DNA from: Planctomycetota bacterium
GTDB taxonomy: Bacteria; Planctomycetota; J058
Assembly (NCBI GenBank): GCA_019636275.1
Contig: JAHBXY010000047.1
Coordinates: 1 to 56,418, forward strand
Direction of reading: 5' to 3'
Length of the DNA stretch: 56,418 nt
Position 1 is the stretch's first letter; every line of letters begins with the position of its first letter. The notes beneath the pieces were generated by a model. That model saw only the letters and a list, made by a program, of their open reading frames with translations, was not told the origin of the DNA and did no database searches. The translations under genes were made by a program, and so were the position numbers. This document shows positions 8,914 to 16,878 of the stretch, one piece after another.

Positions 8914-8932
8914 GTGGACAGTGTCCACTGTC
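8914..8932. promoter_or_regulatory. Overlapping palindromes in the divergent macrodomain / FG-GAP promoter region
   Basis: Two perfect overlapping inverted repeats are present: GTGGACA-G-TGTCCAC (8914-8928) and GACAGTG-TC-CACTGTC (8917-8932). They lie 89 bp upstream of the macrodomain start and 82 bp upstream of the FG-GAP lipoprotein start. This is the geometry of a dimeric repressor or activator site. The regulator is unknown. Confidence 0.4.
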
Positions 8933-9006
8933 GCAACTCCATGCAGTTCAAAGCGTGCGGTGGCGGCACGGCGCGCGCTAAGAGCGTTGCACCGGAGGTC
9001 ATTCGC

Positions 9007-10377
9007 ATGCGTGTCCGTCCCCTCAGCCTGACCCTCGCCGTCCTCACCGCGACCCTGGGTCTCACCGCCTGTGGCGGCGGCGGCAAGAAGCGGAGCTCCT
9101 CGAACTCGACGGCGGCGCCCGTCCAGTCGGCTGGCACCACGGCCCCGACGAGCGGGACGCTGCCGACGGTCCCGAGCGGCCAGATCGGCGGCGGGATCTC
9201 GAACCCGGCCGGCGGCAACACGTCGAGCGGCAGCGCCAACACGGGCGCCACGGCCGGCGGCTACCAGGGCGGCACGGGCGTGTTCGTCGACGCGAGCAAC
9301 CTGCTCCCGAACTCGACGGACCGCGACTGGGGCGCCGAGGCCGGCGACTTCGACGGCGACGGGCGGATCGACATCGCGATCGTCGTCAACCAGGGCGCGT
9401 CGCGCATCCTGTTCAACAACGGGGCGGCCGGCTTCTCCGAGCGGGCTGGGCACTTCCCGAACCTGAGCATGGCGGCGAGCGACGTGCGCGCGGTCGACAT
9501 CGACGGCGACGGCGACCTCGACCTGATCTTCTCGGCGAACTTCGAGCCGGTGCGGGTGTTCAAGAACGACGGGACGGGCCGGTTCACGCTCTTCCAGGAG
9601 TTCGACCTCAACAACGACGCCTACACCTACAAGCTCGTCCTGGGCGACGCCAACGGCGACGGCCACCAGGACGTGTTCCTGGCCCGCGCCGGGCAGAACA
9701 CGCCTTCGCGCGGCCAGAACAAGCTGTTCCTCAACGACGGCACGGGGACCTTCACCGAGGCGCCGGCCGGCTCGATCCCGCCCAAGTTCGACGACTCGCT
9801 CAACGCGACCTTCCTCGACGTCAACGGCGACGGCCATGTCGACATCATCGTGGCGAACTTCGGCACGCCGCACACCGTGCTGATCAACAACGGGACCGGC
9901 CGCTTCGTCGACCAGTCGGACGTCTGGCTCCCGCCGGGCCTCACCCGCTACGGCACGGCGATCGCCCAGGGCGACATGAACCGTGACGGCAAGATCGACC
10001 TGTTCATCTGCAACGAGGGCACGGGGAGCCCGCCGCCCGGCGAGAAGAACTCGCTGCTGCTGCAGTCGGTCGGCCGGTTCATCGACGACCCGGCGGCCGT
10101 CCCGAGCGACGACGAGGCCAGCTTCGCCGTGCGCCTGATCGACGTCGACGGCGATGGCTGGCTCGACGTGGTCGTCTCGAACCTGCGCGCCGTGCAGCGG
10201 CTCTACATGAACCGCAACGGCGTCCTGGTCGACGCGACGGCCAACTTCCCGGCGGTCAACAACGTGCCGGCCAACTCGCGCGGCCTGACGATCGGCGACT
10301 TCAACGGCGACCTCGCCCCGGACATCCTGTTCGTGCGCAGCGGCGCGAAGCCGATGCTCTTCCTCAACACGCGCTGA
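9007..10377 (+). CDS. FG-GAP/VCBS repeat lipoprotein, probable seven-bladed beta-propeller
   Basis: 456 residues from ATG 9007, preceded by GGAGG. The lipobox LTAC places the lipidated cysteine at residue 22. A Gly/Ser/Thr-rich low-complexity linker runs to about residue 95. Seven Ca-binding FG-GAP motifs follow in order: DFDGDGRIDI, DIDGDGDLDL, DANGDGHQDV, DVNGDGHVDI, DMNRDGKIDL, DVDGDGWLDV and DFNGDLAPDI. The last has lost the final Asp-x-Gly pattern. Seven motifs match one integrin-alpha-like propeller. Such proteins are surface or periplasmic binding/adhesion scaffolds (family knowledge); no catalytic domain is seen. The gene is monocistronic and is followed by the tandem hairpin array at 10402. 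Confidence 0.88.
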   Translation: MRVRPLSLTLAVLTATLGLTACGGGGKKRSSSNSTAAPVQSAGTTAPTSGTLPTVPSGQIGGGISNPAGGNTSSGSANTGATAGGYQGGTGVFVDASNLLPNSTDRDWGAEAGDFDGDGRIDIAIVVNQGASRILFNNGAAGFSERAGHFPNLSMAASDVRAVDIDGDGDLDLIFSANFEPVRVFKNDGTGRFTLFQEFDLNNDAYTYKLVLGDANGDGHQDVFLARAGQNTPSRGQNKLFLNDGTGTFTEAPAGSIPPKFDDSLNATFLDVNGDGHVDIIVANFGTPHTVLINNGTGRFVDQSDVWLPPGLTRYGTAIAQGDMNRDGKIDLFICNEGTGSPPPGEKNSLLLQSVGRFIDDPAAVPSDDEASFAVRLIDVDGDGWLDVVVSNLRAVQRLYMNRNGVLVDATANFPAVNNVPANSRGLTIGDFNGDLAPDILFVRSGAKPMLFLNTR

Positions 10378-10401
10378 TCGACCTCACGCGCGCGGACACC
10401 A

Positions 10402-10620
10402 CACGAGGCCGCTCGCCCTCCTCCGGGGGCGGGCGGCCTCGCCGCATCTCGGAAGAAGCTCACGAGGCCGCTCGCCCCACCGGGGACGGGCGGCCTCGCG
10501 GCATCTCGGGAGAACACACGAGGCCGCTCGCCCCTCCGGGGCGGGCCGCCTCGCCGCATCTCGGGAGAACACACGAGGCCGCTCGCCCCTCCTCCGGGGG
10601 CGGGCGGCCTCGCCGCGTCT
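10402..10620. repeat. Four tandem palindromic repeats of about 55-59 bp
   Basis: Copies begin at 10402, 10461, 10517 and 10572. Each starts CACGAGGCCGCTCGCC and returns as GGGCGGGCGGCCTCG after a short C/G-rich loop, so each copy can fold into a stem of 12 or more base pairs. The spacers between hairpins share GCATCTCGGGAGAACA. The array starts 25 bp after the stop of the FG-GAP lipoprotein gene. It may act as a tandem terminator or 3'-end stabiliser, or be a REP-like element. Confidence 0.75.
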
Positions 10621-10621
10621 C

Positions 10622-11035
10622 TGCACTTGCCGGGCGATCGAGCGGACGAGCGCGGCCATGGTTCACGTGGGCTTCCGCCCCCGGTCTCCCCGCGCTCGCG
10701 CCTGTCGGTCCCGCGGATCGACCACGGCTGAACCATGAGGGCTGCGCCCTGTCACCTCACGGCCCCGCTTTCATGGCCACGGGTGGAACGCAGCCGCGAG
10801 CGAGGCGAGGCCGCCGAGGCCGAGGCGAGGCGGCGCGCGCGCGGGTCGTATCGATCGCCGGATCCCCGGTGGGCCGCCGGAGCGAGCGGGAGTCCCGCGG
10901 CCGCGGACGGCCGCGAGCGATAGGGTCCGCCTGGGCTGCGGCACCGCGGCCGCGGGACGGAGCTCGAGGAGGCGGGCCACACCGACGACCCGCGCGCGCG
11001 CCGCATCGCCCGGCATCGGCGGCCGCAGCCGTCGC
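10622..11035. other. Intergenic stretch without a convincing gene
   Basis: About 400 bp between the hairpin array and the stop of the PilT-PilZ gene. Frames are open on both strands only because of GC content. The encoded peptides are Arg/Ala/Pro-rich with no recognisable domain and no good Shine-Dalgarno. No RNA gene, riboswitch or promoter was recognised. Confidence 0.5.
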
Positions 11036-12499
11036 CTAAGAGTGAAGGCGGAGGTAGAGGTCGAGCGCCTTGGCCGCCTCCGCCGTGAGCCGCCCGAAGC
11101 GCACGCCGATCTGGAAGCGCCCGTCGTCCTCGCGGGAGACCGAGCGCACCTCCCCGTCCGCCTCGATGACCACGTCCTCGAGCGCGAACGTCAGGCGGAG
11201 GCGGGCGCCGATGAGGAGCGGGTGGTCGAGCTCCAGGCGGGCGCCGTCGTGCGAGAGGTCGCGCGTCCGGCCGGCGGTCAGCTCGCGTGGCACCCCGATC
11301 AGGTCGTCGTACTCGCCCACGTTGACCAGCGTGAGCGCCTGCACCCGCGCCTCGTGGCGCCGCTCGGCGGCCGCCGCCCGCGGCCGCCGCCGCAGCGCCC
11401 CGCCCAGCCACCACGGGCGCTCGCGCGCCTCGAGCCGCACCGCGCGCGCGAAGCGCTGCGGGTCGCGCGCGTGGCGCGCGGCCTCCTCGGGCGTCACCTG
11501 CTCCGCCTGCACCAGCGCCTCGAGCGAGTCGTCGAGGAGGATCATCCCCTCGCCGGCGACCTGGATCGCGCTGCGCAGCTCGTGCGTGCGCCCGGCGCGG
11601 ATCAGCGCCGAGATCGCGGGCGACTGGAGCATCACCTCGCAGGCGGGGAGGCGGCCCTTGCCGGTGCGCTCGTCGACCAGCACCTGGCTGACGACGGCCC
11701 GCAGCGACTGGGAGAGCATGGCCCTGGCCAGCGGGAGCTCCTCGTTCTCGAACAGGTCGAGGATCCGCTCGACGGTCTGGGCCGCGTCGTTGGCGTGCAG
11801 CGTGGCCAGCACCAGGACCCCCGTCTCGGCGGCCGTCAGGGCCGCGCGCACGGTCTCGAGGTCGCGCAGCTCGCCGACGAGCAGCACGTCCGGGTCCTCG
11901 TGCAGGCTGTCGATCACCCCCTGGTGGAAGGTCGGCACGTCCACGCCGACCGCGCGCTGCTGCAGCAGCGAGCGCCCCGAGGCGTGCTGGTACTCGAGGG
12001 GGTCCTCGATCGTGATGATGTTCAACGCCTCGGCCTCGGCGAGCCGGCGCGTCAGCGCCGCGAGGGTGGAGGTCTTGCCGGTCCCCGTGGGGCCGGTCAC
12101 GAGCACGAGCCCGGACCGGAGGTCGGCCAGCCGCACGACCACCTGGGGGAGGCGCAGCTCCTCGAGCGACGGGACGGCCCCGGCGAGCGGCCGGAGCGCC
12201 AGGGCGAGGCCCGTCCGCTGCCGGTACGCGTGCCCGCGCCAGCTCGTGCCGCCGTCGTCCATCACCGAGAAGTCCACGTAGCCCTGGGCCTCCAGGCGCG
12301 CCTGGCTGCCATCGGGCAGGAGCCCGCCCAGCAGGCCCCGCACGGCGCCGTCGTCGAGGGCGACGCTGCCCTCGACCTCGATCAGCTCGCCCTGCAGGCG
12401 CATTCGCGGGCGCAGGCCGGCCTGAAGGTGCAGGTCGGAGCAGCGGAGCTCGAAGGTGCGCTTCATCAGCGCGCCGAGGGTCGACCCGAAGCTGGTCAT
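11036..12499 (-). CDS. PilT-like twitching motility ATPase with C-terminal PilZ domain
   Basis: 487 residues. ATG 12499 lies one base after the upstream stop and just after a GAGGAGG sequence; the longer frame upstream is the neighbour's shadow. Residues 1-350 are a PilT/PilU-type secretion ATPase: N-terminal FELRCSDLHLQAG, Walker A GPTGTGKTST (136-145), Asp-box ITIEDPLEY, Walker B VLLVGELRD (VGEMRD in typical PilT) and His-box LATLHAND. Residues 379-487 form a PilZ c-di-GMP-binding domain with RRHEAR and, about 30 residues later, DLSHDGARL. Both halves of the consensus (RxxxR and D/NxSxxG) are present. PilT-type hexamers power pilus retraction at the inner membrane. The fusion implies direct second-messenger control of the motor (inference). 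Confidence 0.88.
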   Translation of the reverse strand: MTSFGSTLGALMKRTFELRCSDLHLQAGLRPRMRLQGELIEVEGSVALDDGAVRGLLGGLLPDGSQARLEAQGYVDFSVMDDGGTSWRGHAYRQRTGLALALRPLAGAVPSLEELRLPQVVVRLADLRSGLVLVTGPTGTGKTSTLAALTRRLAEAEALNIITIEDPLEYQHASGRSLLQQRAVGVDVPTFHQGVIDSLHEDPDVLLVGELRDLETVRAALTAAETGVLVLATLHANDAAQTVERILDLFENEELPLARAMLSQSLRAVVSQVLVDERTGKGRLPACEVMLQSPAISALIRAGRTHELRSAIQVAGEGMILLDDSLEALVQAEQVTPEEAARHARDPQRFARAVRLEARERPWWLGGALRRRPRAAAAERRHEARVQALTLVNVGEYDDLIGVPRELTAGRTRDLSHDGARLELDHPLLIGARLRLTFALEDVVIEADGEVRSVSREDDGRFQIGVRFGRLTAEAAKALDLYLRLHS

Positions 12500-12500
12500 C

Positions 12501-13841
12501 TCACGCCTCCTCGCCGGCGCGCAGGATGCGCGCCGGGTCGAGCGCCAGGGGCAGCGCGTCGGCCACGGCGACCCTGCCGGACCGCACGAGCGCCACGAGC
12601 GCATCGTCGAGCATGCTCATGCCGTCCCTGCCCGAGGTCTGCATGACGCCGGGCAGCTGGTGCACACGGTCCTCGCGGATCATGCGGGCCACCGCCGGGG
12701 TCGCGACGAGCACCTCGGTCGCGAGGTGCTGCCGGAGCCCGTCCGCGCCCGGGAGCAGGTGCTGGCTGACCACCAGCCGGAGCACGCTGGCGAGCATGCC
12801 GCGGACCATCGTCCGCTTGCGCCCCGAGTAGGCGTCGAGCACGCGCAGGACGCTCCGGTGCGCGCCGCTCGTGTGCAGGGTGCCGAGCACCAGGTGGCCC
12901 GTCTCGGCCGCCGTCAGGGCGGCCATGATCTGGTCGGGCGTGGCCAGCTCGGCCAGCACGATCACGTCCGGGTTCTCCCGGACGACCGAGCGCAGCCCCT
13001 CGGCGTAGCTCGCGACGTGCGTCCCCACCTCGCGCTGGCTGATCAGGCAGGTGCGGCTCGGCAGCACGTACTCGATCGGCCGCTCGAGCGTGACCACGTG
13101 GCTGCGCCGGGTCTGGTTGAAGAGCTCGATGACGCTGGCGAGCGTCGTGGTCTTGCCGCTCCCGCGGGGGCCCGTGACCAGCACCAGCCCGCGCTTCAGC
13201 CGGGGCACCTGCCTGAGGATCGGGGGGAGGGCCAGCCAGTCCTGCTCGGGGACCGCCTCCGGGATCCGCCGGATGGCGGCGCTCAGCCCCCGCGACTGCA
13301 CGAACAGGCCCAGCCGGAAGCGCCCGATCCCCTCGCGCGGGAAGTGCACGAGCAGGCTCCGCTCGCGCTCCAGCTCCGCGACCTGCGCGGCCGTCAGCGC
13401 CGACTCGATCAGCGCGCGGCAGCGGTCGGGCTCGAGCGGCCGGGGCGCGAGGCTCACCAGCCGGCCGGCGATCCGGGCGTGGATGCGCGCCCCCGGCGTC
13501 AGGTGCAGGTCTGTGGCCCCGACCTCGACCTGGATGCGGAGGAGCTCGTCGAGGTCCGCGACCTCGGCGCGCTCCGCCACCGCCTTGCGCGAGAAGTGCC
13601 CGCCCTCCCCCTCGCCGCGCCGCTGGGTGGCGAGCAGGCGGTCGAGCGAGGCCCGCGAGAGGAGCCCCTCGTCCACCAGCAGGTCGCCCAGGAGGCGGGG
13701 AGGGTCCTGCGTGGCCTGGACCTCGAGGCAGCGGGCGAGCTCCGCCTCCTCCACCAGGCCGTAGCGGAGCGCGAGCTCCCCCAGCTGCTTGCACCCGGGC
13801 GCCTCCTGGGGCTCCCGACCGACCTCTGCTGCGACGCCCAT
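12501..13841 (-). CDS. PilT/PilU-like type IV pilus motor ATPase with N-terminal extension
   Basis: 446 residues from ATG 13841, which follows GGAGGTGGGAGG; an ATG 18 bp upstream is the less likely alternative. Residues 15-80 form a helical LGELALRYGLVEEAELARCLE module, resembling the small N-terminal domain found in many GspE/PilT-like proteins. The ATPase follows: ATDLHLTPGARIHARIAGRL, Walker A GPRGSGKTTT (224-233) and His-box LGTLHTSG. The Walker B region reads VIVLAELATPD instead of V-G-E-M/L-R-D, so the Glu is kept but the Arg-Asp pair is lost. That suggests a PilU-like accessory or regulatory subunit rather than a fully canonical motor. It is translationally coupled to the PilT-PilZ gene downstream. 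No pilin or PilBCMNOPQ genes are in the window. Confidence 0.87.
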   Translation of the reverse strand: MGVAAEVGREPQEAPGCKQLGELALRYGLVEEAELARCLEVQATQDPPRLLGDLLVDEGLLSRASLDRLLATQRRGEGEGGHFSRKAVAERAEVADLDELLRIQVEVGATDLHLTPGARIHARIAGRLVSLAPRPLEPDRCRALIESALTAAQVAELERERSLLVHFPREGIGRFRLGLFVQSRGLSAAIRRIPEAVPEQDWLALPPILRQVPRLKRGLVLVTGPRGSGKTTTLASVIELFNQTRRSHVVTLERPIEYVLPSRTCLISQREVGTHVASYAEGLRSVVRENPDVIVLAELATPDQIMAALTAAETGHLVLGTLHTSGAHRSVLRVLDAYSGRKRTMVRGMLASVLRLVVSQHLLPGADGLRQHLATEVLVATPAVARMIREDRVHQLPGVMQTSGRDGMSMLDDALVALVRSGRVAVADALPLALDPARILRAGEEA

Positions 13842-13960
13842 CCTCCCACCTCCGCTCATGGCGCCGCGGGGCTGAGCAAGCCCCGCGCCGGGCGCAACTT
13901 CAAGGCGCCCGAGAGGAGTCATCGGTGCGCGACGCTCCGGTCGCGCGGCCGTGACCGGCG

Positions 13961-15463
13961 TCAGCCTGGCAGCGCGTGCCGCCGGACCGCGCCGGAGCGC
14001 GCGCCGGCGAGGAGGGAGCAGCCGTCGGGCGCGAAGGCGAGGGCGAGCTGCACCGCCGGCGACGGCCACTCGGCGACGCGCTCGCCGTCGGCCAGGCAGG
14101 TCAAGCGCACGCCGTCGGCGTGGGCCGTGGCGACGAGGGCGCCGTCGGGCGAGAGGGCCATGGCGTAGACGCCGCGCTCGTGCACGCGCAGCGCGGGGCC
14201 GACCTCCCGGCCAGTGGCGACGTCCAGGCGCCGGAGGTGGCCGTCGTCGCACGCCGTGACCAGGAGGGCGCCGTCGGGCGTGAAGGCCAGGTCCTGCACG
14301 GCGTCCGGGTGGGGCGCGGTCCAGCGCGCGACCCCGCTGGCGAGGTCCCGGAGCACCGCCTGCTGGTCGGACCCGCCGGTCGCGCACTGCGCCCCGTCGG
14401 GCGAGAGGGCCAGGGCGGCGACCTTGCGCTCGTGGCCCACGACCTCGAGCAGCGGCCGGTCGTCGCTGACCGTTCCGGACCACACCCGCAGGGCGCCGTC
14501 GTACCCGGCGCTGACCAGGCGCCCGTCGGGGAGGGCGCGCACGGCCGTGACGCCGCCCTCGTGCGCCGGCCAGCTCCCGCGCGCCTCGCCCGTGGCGACG
14601 TCCCAGGCGGCGATCACGCCGGCGACGTCGCCCGCCCACAGGCGCGCGCCGTCGGGGCTGAAGGCCAGGGCGAACGGGTCGCTCGGCGCGCGGCGCATGA
14701 CGTGGAGCGGGTCGCCCGAGGCGGCGTCGCGCAGGGTCAGGTGGCCCGTCCGCGCGGCGAACGCCACGCGCGCGCCGTCGGGTGAGAAGGCGATCGCGCG
14801 CACGATGCACGGCTCGGACGAGAAGCGGCGCCCGGTCCGCGCCCGTCGGGCGGCCACCGGGTCGCCCAGGTCCAGGGCCCACGGCGCCACGTCGTCACGG
14901 ATGAGGGCGCGCACCTGCGCGGGGTCGTGGGTGAGCAGCCCGCGCTCGAGGCCGTCCCGCAGGAGCGTCGCCGCGTTCTCCGGCTCGCGGCCGATCGCGC
15001 ACGCCAGCTGGACCTGCTCGCCCGCCGCGACGGCCCCCCAGCCTTCGGCCATCGCCGCGGCGGCGGCCTCGCGCAGCACCTCGAGCGCCACCCGCCGGGT
15101 CGCGGCCGGCGCGAGCAGCGCGCCGTCGAGCGCGTCGAGCAGGCGGACGACGACGTCGTCGGGGCCGTCGAAGCGCTCCCAGCGCACGGGCGCCGCGTGG
15201 GCGCCGGCGGCGGCGGCGCGCAGGCAGGCCCGGGGCCGAGCGCGCACCGCGGCGTGGGTCACGGCCTGACCCACGCGGCCGGCCTGGCTGCGGCCGGCTG
15301 CCGGCCACGGCGCAGGCCGCCCGGTCCCAGGGCCACGGCGAGGTCCAGCGCGCGTGGTCGAGGAGGCCCAGGCGGGCGCGCCTGCCCAGGAGCGCGCCGC
15401 GGCCGCGTCGCCCGGCTGCTCGCGCCAGGCGCGCTCGGCGGCGCGCAGCCGCTCGTCGCTCAC
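13961..15463 (-). CDS. WD40-repeat protein with frame-disrupted N-terminal module
   Basis: 500 codons from GTG 15463, whose first bases overlap the upstream TGA (GTGA). From about residue 180 to the end there are WD40-type blades recognisable by repeated AFSPDGARV/L, ALSPDGA and AFTPDGA motifs, about seven in total, forming a propeller likely used as a protein-interaction platform. The N-terminal 170 residues fit a module I associate with proteins of this lineage (helical 'RARLGLLDHAR / LDLAVALG / ACLRAAAAGA'), but the sense moves through all three frames between about 15420 and 15240. Each jump corresponds to one missing base. The annotated frame there is therefore probably not the original protein. 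It is the last gene of the NagB-toroid-NamZ-WD40 operon. No signal peptide was identified. Confidence 0.75.
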   Translation of the reverse strand: MSDERLRAAERAWREQPGDAAAARSWAGAPAWASSTTRAGPRRGPGTGRPAPWPAAGRSQAGRVGQAVTHAAVRARPRACLRAAAAGAHAAPVRWERFDGPDDVVVRLLDALDGALLAPAATRRVALEVLREAAAAAMAEGWGAVAAGEQVQLACAIGREPENAATLLRDGLERGLLTHDPAQVRALIRDDVAPWALDLGDPVAARRARTGRRFSSEPCIVRAIAFSPDGARVAFAARTGHLTLRDAASGDPLHVMRRAPSDPFALAFSPDGARLWAGDVAGVIAAWDVATGEARGSWPAHEGGVTAVRALPDGRLVSAGYDGALRVWSGTVSDDRPLLEVVGHERKVAALALSPDGAQCATGGSDQQAVLRDLASGVARWTAPHPDAVQDLAFTPDGALLVTACDDGHLRRLDVATGREVGPALRVHERGVYAMALSPDGALVATAHADGVRLTCLADGERVAEWPSPAVQLALAFAPDGCSLLAGARSGAVRRHALPG

Positions 15464-16839
15464 GAGCCCTCCGGGTAGAGCAGCGCCTGCGCCCGGGCGC
15501 GGGCGAACGCCGCCAGGGCCGGGTCGGCCCGCCAGCGGGCCACGATCGCCGCCGGGTCGTCGCCGCGGCCGAGCGCCTCGAGCACCCAGCCGGCGCCGAT
15601 CAGCCCGCGCAGGCGGTCGACCCGGTAGCGCTCCGGGTGCAGGCGCAGGAGCGCGTCGAGCAGGTGCACGCCGGCCTCGACCGGCCGCAGGGCGCGCCGG
15701 TCGGTCACGACGACGCGCACCCCCCGGCAGACCTGCTCGGCGAACGGATAGGCCACGTTCTCGCGGCCGGTCACGTCGCGGCGCGAGGGCACGAACGTCG
15801 TGGCCGACCACCACAGCCCCGGCAGCGCCCGGGCGTTCATGGCCGCGGCCAGCCGCTCGCCGTCGACCCAGGGCGCGCCGACGTACTCGAACGGCCGGTC
15901 GGTCCCGCGGCCGACGGAGAGGTCGTGGTTGGCCTCGGTGAGCGCCACCAGCGGGTAGAGCAGCGCCTCGTCGACCGACCGCAGGTTCGGCGACGGGTTG
16001 ACCCACGGCAGGCCGGTCTCGTCCTGGAGCGTCCCGCGCCGCCAGCCCTCGCAGGCGATCACCTGCAGGTCGGCGCCGAGGCCGGCGTTCATGAGGCGCG
16101 CCACCTCGCCCACGGTCATGCCGTGCGTCACCGGCATGGGCCAGAACGAGGTGAAGCGGCCCACGAGGTCCGGGTCCTGCACGGGGCCGTCGAAGGCCAG
16201 CCCGCCGATCGGGTTCGGGCGGTCGAGGACGACCACGCGCAGGCCGCGGCGCGCGGCCTCCTCGAGGACGAGGCCGAGCGTCGAGATGTAGGTGTAGAAG
16301 CGGACGCCCACGTCCTGCACGTCGAACACGAGCGTGTCGAGCCCGGCGAGCATGGCGTCGGTCGGCCGGCGCGCCTCGCCGTAGAGGCTGTGCACCGGCA
16401 GCCCCGTGCGTGCGTCGACGCCGGAGGGCACCTTCGCGTCCTGGTCGCCGCGGAGGCCGTGCTCGGGCGACAGGAGCGCCACGAGCGCCACGTCGGGCGC
16501 CGCCGCCAGCAGGTCGATCGCGTGGCGCCCCTGGCGGTCGATCGACGTCTGGTTGCCGACCAGGCCGACGCGCCGGCCGCGCAGCGGCGCGAAGCCGTCG
16601 CGGGCGAGCACGTCGAGCCCGGTCAGCGACGCCGTCGACACCGCGGCCGCGCGCTCGACGGGCTCGGGCGCGGGCTCGGGCGCGGCCGGGGGCGCGGCGC
16701 AGCCCACGACGAGCAGGAGCGCCGCCAGGCCGACGCGCGACGCGCGCGCGCGAGCTGGTCCGGGGCGGACGCCGCGCGAGCGCACGGGGTCGCCGACGCG
16801 CGGTCGAGCGGCGCCGGCTTCGGAGCTGCTGCTCACCAC
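15460..16839 (-). CDS. namZ: NamZ-like exo-beta-N-acetylmuramidase (DUF1343), lipoprotein
   Basis: 459 residues, GTG start. An N-terminal hydrophobic helix ends in LLVVGC, a lipobox, so the enzyme is probably lipid-anchored in the periplasm; a later internal start would still keep it. The body matches the DUF1343/NamZ family: GLVGNQTSIDRQGRH, LSPEHGLRGDQDA, the SLYGEARRPTDAML motif, VFDVQDVGVRFYTY, VLDRPNPIGG, and EANHDLSVGRGTDRPFEYVGAPW. Characterised members cleave non-reducing terminal MurNAc from peptidoglycan fragments. Located between an alpha-alpha toroid gene and the WD40 gene, and in one operon with NagB, it points to murein recycling or murein predation. The start codon follows a TATAGT box by six bases without a Shine-Dalgarno, so an internal leaderless promoter is likely. 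Confidence 0.9.
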   Translation of the reverse strand: MVSSSSEAGAARPRVGDPVRSRGVRPGPARARASRVGLAALLLVVGCAAPPAAPEPAPEPVERAAAVSTASLTGLDVLARDGFAPLRGRRVGLVGNQTSIDRQGRHAIDLLAAAPDVALVALLSPEHGLRGDQDAKVPSGVDARTGLPVHSLYGEARRPTDAMLAGLDTLVFDVQDVGVRFYTYISTLGLVLEEAARRGLRVVVLDRPNPIGGLAFDGPVQDPDLVGRFTSFWPMPVTHGMTVGEVARLMNAGLGADLQVIACEGWRRGTLQDETGLPWVNPSPNLRSVDEALLYPLVALTEANHDLSVGRGTDRPFEYVGAPWVDGERLAAAMNARALPGLWWSATTFVPSRRDVTGRENVAYPFAEQVCRGVRVVVTDRRALRPVEAGVHLLDALLRLHPERYRVDRLRGLIGAGWVLEALGRGDDPAAIVARWRADPALAAFARARAQALLYPEGS

Positions 16840-16851
16840 GCCGTGACTATA
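16840..16851 (-). promoter_or_regulatory. Putative leaderless promoter of namZ
   Basis: Minus-strand TATAGT (16851-16846), spacer CACGGC, then the GTG start at 16839. The hexamer is A/T-rich in a very GC-rich background, and there is no Shine-Dalgarno. Confidence 0.45.
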
Positions 16852-16878
16852 GCCACCTCGGGCCGTCTACGGCCCGGC

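Noticed and set aside
10402..10620. Possible CRISPR array
   Set aside because: Units are tandem palindromes with nearly identical spacers and slightly variable loops. There are no unique spacers of constant length and no cas genes.
10203..10736. Repetitive 177-residue minus-strand frame (RDAARPPAPGG repeats)
   Set aside because: It is translation of the palindromic repeat array. It has no Shine-Dalgarno, and opposite-strand frames are equally open.
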